Shown piece after piece: positions 51,554 to 60,207 of a stretch of 64,000 nt of DNA. Source of the DNA: Hyphomonas sp. (lineage in GTDB: Bacteria; Pseudomonadota; Alphaproteobacteria; Caulobacterales; Hyphomonadaceae); assembly GCA_013791775.1 (NCBI GenBank), contig VMTE01000015.1, positions 1-64,000 of the forward strand, read 5' to 3'. Under the pieces are notes generated by a model. The model did not search any database. It saw only the letters and a list, made by a program, of their open reading frames with translations, and had not been told where the DNA came from. Each line of letters opens with the position of its first letter. The stretch's first letter is position 1. Position numbers and translations under genes: made by a program.

Positions 51554-52858
51554 CTATCGCTTCAGGTTCGTTGTTTCCTGGAGCATTTCATCGACCGTCT
51601 GGACGATTTTCGCGTTCGACGTATAGGCGCGTTGAGTCTCGATGAGATCCGTAAGCTCCTGGGCGATATCCGTGGTCGACTCCATCAGGGCGTAGCCAGA
51701 AATTCCGCCGACGGGCCCCGTGTTGGCATCCCAGAGATACAAGTTACCGCTGGCCGCCGACACGCTGTAGGCTTGGGAATCCAGGGCTGACAGCCCGTTC
51801 ATGTTCGGAACGTCTCCCACAGGGATCTGGTAGAGCGTCCGGCGGAAGCCGGAGTCGTAGATCGCCTGCAAGTACCCATGTTCATCGATTTCAACGGACT
51901 GGAGATCGCCGATCGGCGCGCCATCTTTCGCAACCGATGTGGGGGCGAAGGGTGCCGCGAGCTGCGTGATGCCAGCGCTGTCGTTGAGTCGGCCGACGAA
52001 CACCTCGACCGGGCCATGGGGCAGTGTGATCGAAACGACACCGGTTGTGGAATCGTAGCTCGCACCGCTCGTGGCAGCGACGCTGGCGATCCGGCCTCCC
52101 GAAGTTGCGTTGTCCGTGAACACGATATCGAGATCGCCGATGGATCCGCTGACGGTATCGGCACTATCCTCGATGGTCACAGACCACTGGTTGCTTGCGC
52201 CGGTAGCCGGAACAGTGGGGGTGAAGGAGAAGGTCAGGGTCTGCGCGCGGCCGAGGTTGTCGAAATACTCGACCGGCAGCAAATAGCTGTCGCCTGTTCC
52301 GCCGGAACGTGTCGCGTCGGCAGGAATATTGATACCAAGGTCGATCCGGGAGGTGGGTGTCGCTGTAAACTGCGACGTCGCAACGTTTACGGCTTCGAGA
52401 TTTACACCGCTGTTGCGGCTGACGTTTCCGATGTTGCCCTGACCATCTGCCGGCCAACCGAGGAGGAACAGGCCGCTTTGGGTTCTGAGGTTTCCATTCT
52501 GGTCCGCATAGAATGATCCGGTCGGCGTGAGCATGAGGCGGCGCTCGGAGGGCAGTTCCGTCACGCCCGAATTGTCCGTGACCGGAAACAGCCCCCTGCC
52601 GGAAACGGCGATATCCGTCGCGCTTCCAGTGGAAATGAGTGATCCGGTTGCCGCGATGTCCTTGTAAGAAGCGACTTCAACACCGCCCGCAGCATAGGCC
52701 GCTGATCGTGTCTGCAGCACCATGCTCGAGAAGTCGACGAGGCTTCGCTTGTAGCCGTTCGTTCCGGAGTTGGCGATGTTGTCGGAAATGGTGGCGAGGC
52801 GTGTGCCGTTGACACTCAACCCCATGACCCCTGCATTGAGGGACGATGAAATGCTCAT
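51554..52858 (-). CDS. flgE: Flagellar hook protein FlgE
   Basis: A 434-aa hook protein. N-terminal SSSLNAGVMGLSVNGTRLAT and ISDNIANSGTNGYKRSLVDF (the rod/hook NxANxxTxGYK box), the middle DSAGITQLAAPFAPTSVAKD GAP repeat typical of hook, and the C-terminal ALMESTTDIAQELTDLIETQ RAY axial motif. ATG at 52858 gives the correct N-terminus; the open frame extends further upstream without support. An 11-bp inverted repeat lies 73 bases upstream of the start. Confidence 0.95.
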   Translation of the reverse strand: MSISSSLNAGVMGLSVNGTRLATISDNIANSGTNGYKRSLVDFSSMVLQTRSAAYAAGGVEVASYKDIAATGSLISTGSATDIAVSGRGLFPVTDNSGVTELPSERRLMLTPTGSFYADQNGNLRTQSGLFLLGWPADGQGNIGNVSRNSGVNLEAVNVATSQFTATPTSRIDLGINIPADATRSGGTGDSYLLPVEYFDNLGRAQTLTFSFTPTVPATGASNQWSVTIEDSADTVSGSIGDLDIVFTDNATSGGRIASVAATSGASYDSTTGVVSITLPHGPVEVFVGRLNDSAGITQLAAPFAPTSVAKDGAPIGDLQSVEIDEHGYLQAIYDSGFRRTLYQIPVGDVPNMNGLSALDSQAYSVSAASGNLYLWDANTGPVGGISGYALMESTTDIAQELTDLIETQRAYTSNAKIVQTVDEMLQETTNLKR

Positions 52859-52930
52859 ATCTGGGTGCTCCTGCGTCAGATAATGGCGCAATCTGGAGCG
52901 AACTCGTAAACAAGCGGATAACCAACGTTC

Positions 52931-52958
52931 ATACTGATTCACTTTGTTGAATCAGTAT
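52931..52958. repeat. Perfect 11-bp inverted repeat upstream of flgE
   Basis: ATACTGATTCA (52931-52941) and TGAATCAGTAT (52948-52958) are exact reverse complements with a 6-base loop CTTTGT. There is no T-run on either side, so it is more likely an operator or an RNA hairpin in the flgE leader or motB trailer than a classic terminator. Confidence 0.65.
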
Positions 52959-52984
52959 ACGGCAACATTTCGTGGGCCGGCGCC

Positions 52985-53845
52985 CTAGTTCGTCAGGATC
53001 GTTATCGAGATACGACGATTTTGAGCCGCCGCGGGATTGTCCTTGATCAGAGGATCGGTATCGGCCTTCCCGGTAACTTCCTGGATGCGGCTTTGGTCAA
53101 CACCGCTGCGGAGCAGCAACCGGCGCGCCGCATTGGCGCGGTCAGCAGACAGATTCCAGTTATCATAGATTGCGTCATTGCGGTACCGCCGGTTGTCGGT
53201 GTGTCCTACAATCTTGATATCGTTCTCGAAGGTTCCGAAAGATTCGGCGACGACATCGAGCAGCTCAATCAGCAGATCCGACGGTTCGCTACGGCCGACA
53301 GGAAACAGAGGCGTACTCTCCGAGTCCACGAGTTCAAGCACGATGCCTTCCGGAGACATCTTGACCATAAGGTGCTCAGAAAGCTGCTGGCTTTGCTCGT
53401 CGAGCGCTTCCTTGAGCGACTTGAAGTTCTCCGCGATGGCTTGCGTTTCACCCTCGGCAGGCCCGGCGCCAGCTTCCTGTTCGCTCTTGGCCTCGGCCAT
53501 GGAGGCATTCGACGCCGGAGACTCGATATTGCGCTTGTGCGAGGCGCCGGTTCCAGACCTGGCCAGTGTTTCCTCAGTGAATACTGAATCACCATTCAGA
53601 CCGTCGGAGCCGCCACCGGAAATGCGGCTGATCGGAATGGACGGGTTGAAGTAGTCGGCGAGGCCCTTGCGCTGATCCTCGGTGGTTGCGTTGAGAAGCC
53701 ACATCAGGAGGAAGAACGCCATCATGGCCGTCACGAAGTCCGCATAGGCGACCTTCCAGGCACCGCCATGGTGTCCATCGGCCTTGTAGACCTTTTTCCT
53801 TCTGATGATGATCGGCTGCAAAGCAGCTGATGGCTCGGTATTCAT
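52985..53845 (-). CDS. motB: Flagellar stator protein MotB
   Basis: A 286-aa stator protein: cytoplasmic leader, the ion-channel helix with the essential Asp in AWKVAYADFVTAMMAFFLLM, the plug region, a long linker (~75-150) and a C-terminal OmpA/peptidoglycan-binding domain (VGHTDNRRYRNDAIYDNWNL, then SADRANAARRLLLRSGV, AQNRRISITI). It is divergent from fliM, while its partner motA is in the fliM operon, an unusual split that still keeps the two close. SKxxxP-type linker sequences are extended relative to enteric MotB. Confidence 0.95.
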   Translation of the reverse strand: MNTEPSAALQPIIIRRKKVYKADGHHGGAWKVAYADFVTAMMAFFLLMWLLNATTEDQRKGLADYFNPSIPISRISGGGSDGLNGDSVFTEETLARSGTGASHKRNIESPASNASMAEAKSEQEAGAGPAEGETQAIAENFKSLKEALDEQSQQLSEHLMVKMSPEGIVLELVDSESTPLFPVGRSEPSDLLIELLDVVAESFGTFENDIKIVGHTDNRRYRNDAIYDNWNLSADRANAARRLLLRSGVDQSRIQEVTGKADTDPLIKDNPAAAQNRRISITILTN

Positions 53846-53960
53846 CGGGCACCTGACTTGTTCAGGTCATCCAATTATCAGCTCCGGCTCAATTAACCGC
53901 GCACATGGCAGCAGCAGATCGCCTGGCTCCGATAACGATTCCTCAATCAATTCGCCTTCA

Positions 53961-53977
53961 TTAACGAGATAGTTAAC
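53961..53977. promoter_or_regulatory. TTAAC-N7-TTAAC repeat in the motB/fliM divergent gap (CtrA-like)
   Basis: Two TTAAC half-sites (53961-53965, 53973-53977) lie 23 bases upstream of the fliM start. CtrA boxes are TTAA-N7-TTAA; here TTAA starts are 12 rather than 11 bases apart, so the fit is close but not exact. Confidence 0.35.
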
Positions 53978-53999
53978 GTAAAGCCGTCAAAGGTTCATT

Positions 54000-54899
54000 A
54001 TGTCGTCTGTGCTGCGCAAAAAGATCGAGGCTGGTGCGGGTATTCCGACGGCAATCTTGCAGCTTAATGATTTCTGGCAGACATTGCAGAATCAGGTCGC
54101 CACATGGATCACCGGAACACTCGGCATGGAAACCGATGCCGTAATGGAAACGCGCGGCGTGGTTTCCGGCACAGCTGCGACCGGGCAGCTCGATGGGCTT
54201 TTGAGCTTTGTTTTCAATTCAAATTATTCGCCAGGCCTGTGTGCCATTGCTGTCGATGAGTCCACTGCGACTTTGAATGCAAGCCAACGGTTGCAACAGC
54301 CCCTCGGCGACCTGGGAGGCGTGTCGGAGCTGTTCAGGAAGCTGTTGCTCGAGACGCCCACCTCCAACCTGTGGAATGCCATCGCAGCAGATCTCTCCGG
54401 CCATTTGTCGTTGGGGTCACAAGCTCCGTTCTCGGACTACTCCTCGGCCTCGGGCGGCTTCGATCAGGCGCAGCGATACCTGATGATCGGATTCCGCGCG
54501 GCAGACACCACTCAGGTCGCCCGCGTCTGGGTCGTTTTCCATCTCGACTATGTTCAGCGCAATGCAACGGAGTTCGAACTGCAGGCTGCCCGCATGCGCA
54601 ATCCATCGTCGGGGCAGGGGCGTGAGACCCTGCGAGAGAGTGTTAAGTCTTCCATGATAACCGTCGACGGCGTGCTGGAGCGCCTGACGTTGACCATCGG
54701 CGAGTGCTCGCGGTTCGAGGTCGGCCAGTTAATTGCCCTGCCGGAAGTCGATACCACTCGGGTTTCGCTGAGGGCGGAAACTGTGAATGGCAATGTCGAC
54801 ATTGGACTTTGCGAAATGGGTGTCTGGAAACACCAGCGTGCCCTGAAACTCAAAACCCCGATTCTCGAACCCTTTACCCGGGAATTGGCGAATCTTTAA
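54000..54899 (+). CDS. fliM: FliM-like flagellar motor switch protein
   Basis: A 299-aa protein. The C-terminal ~75 residues are a SpoA domain (LERLTLTIGECSRFEVGQLI, then LRAETVNGNVDIGLCEMGVW). The N-terminal ~220 residues have the length and alpha/beta pattern of the FliM middle domain, with IGFRAADTTQVARVWVVFHL. The CheY-binding N-terminal peptide of canonical FliM is not obvious. FliM links FliG to FliN in the C-ring. It heads the motA-flgFGAH operon rather than sitting with fliN/fliG, and is divergent from motB. Confidence 0.8.
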   Translation: MSSVLRKKIEAGAGIPTAILQLNDFWQTLQNQVATWITGTLGMETDAVMETRGVVSGTAATGQLDGLLSFVFNSNYSPGLCAIAVDESTATLNASQRLQQPLGDLGGVSELFRKLLLETPTSNLWNAIAADLSGHLSLGSQAPFSDYSSASGGFDQAQRYLMIGFRAADTTQVARVWVVFHLDYVQRNATEFELQAARMRNPSSGQGRETLRESVKSSMITVDGVLERLTLTIGECSRFEVGQLIALPEVDTTRVSLRAETVNGNVDIGLCEMGVWKHQRALKLKTPILEPFTRELANL

Positions 54900-54940
54900 C
54901 GGCGACATCCGGGCAATGGCCCGGAGGACGGAGACGGCAA

Positions 54941-55807
54941 GTGAACGCTGCAATTGGACTGGTTATCACGATCGTGATGGTGTTTGGCGGCTATCTGCTG
55001 GCAGGCGGAAAGCTCGACATCATCCTGCACTCGCTGCCTTTCGAGATGATGATTATCGGCGGCTCCGCCGTCGGCGCCTTTGTGGCGTCAAACGACTTCA
55101 CCACGATCAAGCACACGATGGGCGACATCGTGACGGCATTTGCCGGACCGAAATGGAAGAAGAAGGACTATCAGGATCTGCTCTGCCTGATGCACGAGCT
55201 GCTGCACATCCTGAAGGTCAATCCGGTTGATATCGAATCCCACATCGAGGCGCCGCAGGAGTCCTCGATTTTCCAGAAGTATCCGCGGATTTTGAAGGAC
55301 CACGACGCGATCGAGATGATCTGCGACACGATCCGCTCGATGATCATGAACTTCGACAACGTGTACCAGGTCGAGATGCTGCTCGAGAAACACCTCGACA
55401 GTCTCACTGAAGACAAGCTGCACGGATCGCATGCCTTGCAGGGCACCGCTGACGCGCTGCCGGCGCTGGGCATCGTTGCCGCCGTGTTGGGCGTGATCAA
55501 GACCATGGCGTCGATCGACAAGCCGCCGGAAGTGCTGGGCGGAATGATCGGCGGCGCGCTCGTCGGCACGTTCCTCGGCGTGTTCCTCGCTTATGGCGTC
55601 GTCGGCCCGTTTGCCGCGCGGATAAAGCACACGCGGATGGAAGAGCACGTTTTCTACTCGATGATCGGCGAAGTGCTGGTGTCGAACCTGTACAAGAACC
55701 CCGTCAACATCTGCATCGAGGTCGCCCGGCGCCACGCGCCGTCGCGCATTCGCCCGTCGTTTGACGAAATCGAACAAGCAATCCGGGAGCTCAAGCAGGC
55801 GGCATGA
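54941..55807 (+). CDS. motA: Flagellar stator protein MotA
   Basis: A 288-aa MotA with four membrane helices: AIGLVITIVMVFGGYLLAGG, FEMMIIGGSAVGAFVAS, ALPALGIVAAVLGVIKTMAS and MIGGALVGTFLGVFLAYGVV. The long cytoplasmic loop carries the charged residues that meet FliG. GTG 54941 is the start, with GGAGGACGGAGA just upstream. The end overlaps the 583-aa periplasmic protein by 4 bases, so their synthesis is coupled. Confidence 0.95.
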   Translation: MNAAIGLVITIVMVFGGYLLAGGKLDIILHSLPFEMMIIGGSAVGAFVASNDFTTIKHTMGDIVTAFAGPKWKKKDYQDLLCLMHELLHILKVNPVDIESHIEAPQESSIFQKYPRILKDHDAIEMICDTIRSMIMNFDNVYQVEMLLEKHLDSLTEDKLHGSHALQGTADALPALGIVAAVLGVIKTMASIDKPPEVLGGMIGGALVGTFLGVFLAYGVVGPFAARIKHTRMEEHVFYSMIGEVLVSNLYKNPVNICIEVARRHAPSRIRPSFDEIEQAIRELKQAA

Positions 55808-57555
55808 GGCGCGTTGCCTGGATCCTTGTCGGAGGACTGCTCCTGGCGCCGCCAGGGCTGGCGCTCAAGGACACGCCGCCTGGCGCGTCCGAGAGCGCGC
55901 GCCGCTCCGAATTGTCCAGCGAAATCGGAGCGTTCGTTCATCAGGCGGTGAACGAAGGTCTGCTTGATGCGGTCAAGGAAGACGAAGAACCGGGCGAACC
56001 CAGATCAATCGTCCCTGAAGTTGTAGAGCCGGTCGTCGATGTGGCCGTGCAGGTGCCGGACATTGCCGCGTCTGTGGATTGTTCTGGGCCGTATCCGCTG
56101 GATTTTTCGGGTATGGGAAAACTCACGCGTTACAGCGACATCTATGCCTTTCGGGAGGAAGTGCTGCCGGAAGGGGAGGTGCGTACCAGCCATGCCGGCG
56201 CGACGCTGGCGAGAGCCTATATCGCGCTCGACCTTGCATCGGAAGCTGCGATGACGGTGAGGACTGGCAGGGACCGGGACGCGGTCGCGCTGCAAAACCT
56301 CGCCCTGGTGCTGGAAGCGCGAGGGCCTATGCCGATTGCCTTTTTCGCTGAACTTTCTGCCTGCTATCCGCAAGCCAATCTCTGGCGCGCGTTGATTCTG
56401 ATTGCGCAGAATGACGAAGCGGGTGCAGCGCTCCTGGATCAGAACATTGAGGCCTTCAGTGAATTGCCGCTGCAATTGCGCGACCGGTCCGCGCTGATCG
56501 CCATTCCGGCTCTGGACGCGATGGGTCAAGGCGGTTTGGTTGAAGCCTTGCTCGAGACGTTTTCCGAGGAGGAGATTGCCAACTCCTCCCAGCTGCAGTT
56601 TGCCCAGGCGATTGTTGCGCTCGGCGCCGGTGATCCGGAGGCGGAGCAAACGATCAGGCGCTTCCTGACTCATGCAAGGTTTCAGGATACGGCGTTGGCC
56701 GCACTCGTCCGGAACAACCGGCCGGTAAGCACGGCGGTTCGCGAAATACTTCTCAGCGACTTCGTGACCAAGATCGAACTGGCGCAGAAGGACGCGGACG
56801 TACGCGCGGATCTGCGCTTTGTGCTCGAAGAGTTGAGCGCAGACTCCATGTACCAGCCGATGATGCGCCTGGCTGAACTTCCCAGTATGCAGTCAGAGCT
56901 GGCGCGAGGCGAGTTGACCCGGCACCTCGCGATGAGTCTGCGGCGCGATCTCTCAAGTGAGGATACACTCCGCAACCTTGCTGCCATTGAAGCCATGGTC
57001 AAGGATCCGGGTCTCCTTGATGGGGAGCCAAACCGGGCTGAACTCTACGAGACGGCAACCCTTGTTGCCGTGCGCCTTGGTCTCGGGTCGCTGGGTCAGG
57101 CGCTTGCCGCGAAGGCGAAGGCCAGCGAAAGTACAGCTGCGCAACGCGCCGTCCTGGCCCACCGGCAAAAGGACTTCGCAGAACTGTTCAGTCTGGCTGA
57201 CCTGTATCCCCTCAACCAGCAGATCAACCTGCTTGCGGCGTTGACAGCGGTTGATGCGCGCGACCGTGCGAAGCTGTCCACCTATGAAAGCCGGCTGAGC
57301 CCTGAGCCCGAAACAATCCTTGCGCTGATCGAACAGGATGCTTCTACGAGCCATTGGCTGGTGTCCGACCGCTTCTACGAAGCCGCCTTGAAGCTTGAGA
57401 GCGATGAGCAGAAACGGCGTGTTGACCGCGTGATCCGGCTCAGAAACCTGCCGGCGCAGTCATCGGGTCCGGCACGCATGGCCATGTCCACCATTCCCGG
57501 AAAACTGGACCGTACGCGCGTGTCCCTTGCGCAGCTTTCAGCGGAGGCGCCCTGA
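55804..57555 (+). CDS. Periplasmic helical-repeat protein coupled to motA (MotC-like candidate)
   Basis: A 583-aa exported protein: signal peptide RRVAWILVGGLLLAPPGLA, then a low-complexity acidic/proline linker (~35-90) and about 480 residues of alpha-helical, TPR- or HEAT-like repeats (LARAYIALDLASEAAMTV, then LAALTAVDARDRAKLSTYES). No catalytic motif. Its ATG lies inside the motA stop and it precedes flgF, so it belongs to stator production. In rhizobia MotC is a periplasmic partner of MotB, chaperoned by MotE, and a MotE-like gene is present here at 41659; by analogy this protein is a candidate MotC equivalent. That is inference, not sequence identity. Confidence 0.7.
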   Translation: MRRVAWILVGGLLLAPPGLALKDTPPGASESARRSELSSEIGAFVHQAVNEGLLDAVKEDEEPGEPRSIVPEVVEPVVDVAVQVPDIAASVDCSGPYPLDFSGMGKLTRYSDIYAFREEVLPEGEVRTSHAGATLARAYIALDLASEAAMTVRTGRDRDAVALQNLALVLEARGPMPIAFFAELSACYPQANLWRALILIAQNDEAGAALLDQNIEAFSELPLQLRDRSALIAIPALDAMGQGGLVEALLETFSEEEIANSSQLQFAQAIVALGAGDPEAEQTIRRFLTHARFQDTALAALVRNNRPVSTAVREILLSDFVTKIELAQKDADVRADLRFVLEELSADSMYQPMMRLAELPSMQSELARGELTRHLAMSLRRDLSSEDTLRNLAAIEAMVKDPGLLDGEPNRAELYETATLVAVRLGLGSLGQALAAKAKASESTAAQRAVLAHRQKDFAELFSLADLYPLNQQINLLAALTAVDARDRAKLSTYESRLSPEPETILALIEQDASTSHWLVSDRFYEAALKLESDEQKRRVDRVIRLRNLPAQSSGPARMAMSTIPGKLDRTRVSLAQLSAEAP

Positions 57556-58268
57556 TGTCGAATACGATTTATCCTTCCCTCGGCCGCCAGCAAGGCTTGA
57601 TGCAGGAAATGCAGGTTGTCGCCAACAATCTCGCAAACTCAAGCACGACGGGCTACAAGGCGGACCGGGCAATCTTCACCGAGTTCCTTGTCTCCCCCGG
57701 ACCTCAAGAGGACTCGATTTCGATGGGCGGGCTTGGCGGACACGCGTTCAAGCTGGGCCAGGGCGATCTGAAATTCACGGGCAGCCAATTTGATCTTGCC
57801 GTGCAGGGCGAGGGGTTCTTCGTGCTGCAGACGCCGCAGGGGCCTCGCCTTACACGGGCAGGGAATTTCCAGCTTTCTTCCGAAAGCACGCTGATTGACG
57901 CATTCGGCAACAGCGTGCTCGGGGCAGGGGGCAATCCGATCACGATACCAGAAGACGCCGCGCAGATTTCGATCGGCGGTGACGGCTCCATATCCGCCAA
58001 CGGACAATTGATTGACCGTGTGGGTGTTGTAAAGGCCGAAGGCGAACTTGAGCGCGACTCCAACACGTTCTTCGCCGCACCCGGCGGATACGCTCAGTTT
58101 GAAGAGGCGAGCGTGGTTCAGGGCGCCCTCGAACAGTCAAACGTGTCACCGGTTCTGGAAGTGGCGCGCATGATTGAAGTCCAGCGCGCCTACGAGGCGG
58201 GTCAGGCGATGCTCGACCGCGAGGACGACCGGATCAGCCAGCTAATCACATCCATGCGCGAACGCTGA
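57555..58268 (+). CDS. flgF: Flagellar proximal-rod protein FlgF
   Basis: A 237-aa rod protein with the axial motifs GLMQEMQVVANNLANSSTTG YK near the N-terminus and EVARMIEVQRAYEAGQAML at the C-terminus. The middle FDLAVQGEGFFVLQTPQGPR is typical of rod proteins. It overlaps the upstream gene by one base and is followed by flgG at 28 bases. Confidence 0.95.
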   Translation: MSNTIYPSLGRQQGLMQEMQVVANNLANSSTTGYKADRAIFTEFLVSPGPQEDSISMGGLGGHAFKLGQGDLKFTGSQFDLAVQGEGFFVLQTPQGPRLTRAGNFQLSSESTLIDAFGNSVLGAGGNPITIPEDAAQISIGGDGSISANGQLIDRVGVVKAEGELERDSNTFFAAPGGYAQFEEASVVQGALEQSNVSPVLEVARMIEVQRAYEAGQAMLDREDDRISQLITSMRER

Positions 58269-58296
58269 CGCGCATTAATGACTTGAGGAGAAGCCG

Positions 58297-59082
58297 ATGA
58301 AATCTCTACAGATTGCTGCATCAGGGATGGCCGCTCAGCAGACGCGGGTGGACGTGATCTCGAACAACATCGCCAACATGAGCACGACCGCCTATCGCCC
58401 CCGCGTGGCCGAGTTTTCGGACCTCATGTACCAGCAACACCTCACCCCCGGCACGATTACCTCCCAGACGGGAACCGTCGTTCCGGCCGGCATCCAGATC
58501 GGCACGGGCGTGCGTCCTTCCACGGTTTCGATGCAGATCACGCAAGGCGCGCTGCGCCAGACGGATGCTGAACTTGACGTGGCCATCGACGGTGCCGGCT
58601 TTCTGGAGCTGACGCTGCCTTCGGGCGAGCCGGCCTATACACGGGATGGCAAGCTGAACCGCAGTCCGACCGGCGAAATCGTGACGATGGACGGATTTCC
58701 GCTGGCGGACGGTATCGTTATTCCGGACGATGCGCGGCGTATTTCGATCAGCCGCGACGGCGAAGTCGTGGCTTATTTCTCTGACAATGCCGCGGGACAG
58801 CCAATCGGGACAATTTCCCTGGTCCGCTTTGTCAACGAGAAGGGGCTGGAGGCGCTTGGAGACAACATGTTCCGGGAGACGGAAGCGTCGGGTTCGGCCA
58901 ACCGTCTTGTTCCGGGAACGGAGGGCGTCGGACTGCTTCGGCAGGGTTTCATCGAAGATTCCGGGGTAGATGTGGTCAAGGAAATCTCGGACCTGATCGA
59001 AGCCCAGCGCGGGTATGAACTGAACTCCAAGGTTATCACGGCCTCCGACGAGATGTTGTCGGCCACGACGAGAATGAGGTAG
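58297..59082 (+). CDS. flgG: Flagellar distal-rod protein FlgG
   Basis: A 261-aa rod protein. MKSLQIAASGMAAQQTRVDV, then ISNNIANMSTTAYRPRVAEF, MQITQGALRQTDAELDVAI and DLIEAQRGYELNSKVITASD are the classical FlgG segments. GAGGAG precedes ATG. It sits between flgF and flgA in the usual order. Confidence 0.97.
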   Translation: MKSLQIAASGMAAQQTRVDVISNNIANMSTTAYRPRVAEFSDLMYQQHLTPGTITSQTGTVVPAGIQIGTGVRPSTVSMQITQGALRQTDAELDVAIDGAGFLELTLPSGEPAYTRDGKLNRSPTGEIVTMDGFPLADGIVIPDDARRISISRDGEVVAYFSDNAAGQPIGTISLVRFVNEKGLEALGDNMFRETEASGSANRLVPGTEGVGLLRQGFIEDSGVDVVKEISDLIEAQRGYELNSKVITASDEMLSATTRMR

Positions 59083-59086
59083 CGCA

Positions 59087-59494
59087 ATGGTTTCGCTCAT
59101 AGCCCTCGGATTTGGCACAATGGCCGTCTTTGTGGACGCCTCCTCGTTGGTGGCCGCCGAAGTCATTCGGGCCGGCGACGGGGTCACCGTTGCCAATGCT
59201 GAGCTCAAGGACGGCGATGGTCCGGAAGTCTACGACTTGTTCGAGGGCAGGGAGGTGCGCCGCACGGTCTATGCCGGACAGACAATCACCCTTGAAAACA
59301 CGCAGCCAGCCCGATTGGTAACACGCAACCAGATCGTGACGATCAAATTCATCAAGGGCCCGCTCGAGATTTCGACGTCTGGCCGTGCCATGGGCGACGG
59401 GGCTCTCAATGAAAACGTCAATGTGCTCAACCTTCAATCCCGTCAGATGGTTCAGGGCATCGTTCAAGCTGACGGATGGGTTCTCGCGCAATGA
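59087..59494 (+). CDS. flgA: P-ring assembly chaperone FlgA, short form
   Basis: A 135-aa FlgA: an N-terminal hydrophobic segment (SLIALGFGTMAVFVDASSL), probably the export signal, followed only by the SAF-like C-terminal domain (GREVRRTVYAGQTITLENTQ, then VKIKF-like VTIKFIKGPLEIST, QMVQGIVQADGWV). Canonical FlgA is ~220 aa with an extra N-domain, absent here. It chaperones FlgI in the periplasm. The stop overlaps the flgH start by 4 bases. Confidence 0.88.
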   Translation: MVSLIALGFGTMAVFVDASSLVAAEVIRAGDGVTVANAELKDGDGPEVYDLFEGREVRRTVYAGQTITLENTQPARLVTRNQIVTIKFIKGPLEISTSGRAMGDGALNENVNVLNLQSRQMVQGIVQADGWVLAQ

Positions 59495-60198
59495 AACGTC
59501 TCACATCACTTTCCTTTGCTGCCCTCGCTGTGACGGCCTGTGCCAGTTCTCCGCATGAAACCGTGGAACTCGCGCCAGCGAAATTCGACACCTATCAAGG
59601 CCCGTGGGCATCGGAGTCCGGCCGCCCGGCAGCGCCTGAGAATGCCTCGCTCTGGTCCACCTCGTCCGACTCGCTGCTGAGCATGCGGCGCGCGAAGGAC
59701 GTCGGCGACCTCCTGACCGTGCTCGTCGAGATGAACGATCAGGCCAGCCTTCAGAGCTCGCTGTCGCGCAGCCGCGATTCGAAAGAAGACATGAACGTCG
59801 AGTCCTTCCTGGGGCTGCCGGAATGGGCCAATGGCGTGCTGCCGGGCGGGGCGTCCCTGTCGCCTGCCTATGACTACAACCGCAATTCCGACCTGAACGG
59901 AAGCGGCGCGGTGAACCGGGCCGAGAAGATCACGTTCACGCTCGCCGCGCGGGTTGTCGGCGTCGAGCCCAACGGAAACCTGATCATCCGCGGCTACCAG
60001 CAAACACAAGTCAGCAATGAGGTCCGCTACCTGACGGTGTCAGGCGTCATCCGGGCACAGGATGTCACCCGCACCAACACCGTTTCGTATGAGAAGATTG
60101 CAGACGCGCAGCTCGCCTATGTCAGCAGCGGCGAAGCGACGTCCAATACCGAGATGAAGACCATTCCCAAGCTGCTCGACCGCTATAATCCGTTCTAG
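59491..60198 (+). CDS. flgH: Flagellar L-ring lipoprotein FlgH
   Basis: A 235-aa outer-membrane ring lipoprotein with lipobox AVTAC (Cys ~16). The FlgH core is present: NASLWSTSSDSLLSMRRAKD, VGDLLTVLVEMNDQASLQSS, AVNRAEKITFTLAARVVGVE, PNGNLIIRGYQQTQVSNEVR and the terminal LLDRYNPF. It overlaps flgA and precedes the second fliL-like gene by 9 bases. Confidence 0.96.
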   Translation: MKRLTSLSFAALAVTACASSPHETVELAPAKFDTYQGPWASESGRPAAPENASLWSTSSDSLLSMRRAKDVGDLLTVLVEMNDQASLQSSLSRSRDSKEDMNVESFLGLPEWANGVLPGGASLSPAYDYNRNSDLNGSGAVNRAEKITFTLAARVVGVEPNGNLIIRGYQQTQVSNEVRYLTVSGVIRAQDVTRTNTVSYEKIADAQLAYVSSGEATSNTEMKTIPKLLDRYNPF

Positions 60199-60207
60199 GA
60201 TCGTCTT

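Noticed and set aside
52940-52985. Sigma-54-like CACG...TTGC sequence upstream of flgE
   Set aside because: The essential GG of the -24 element reads CC and the spacing is one base too long.
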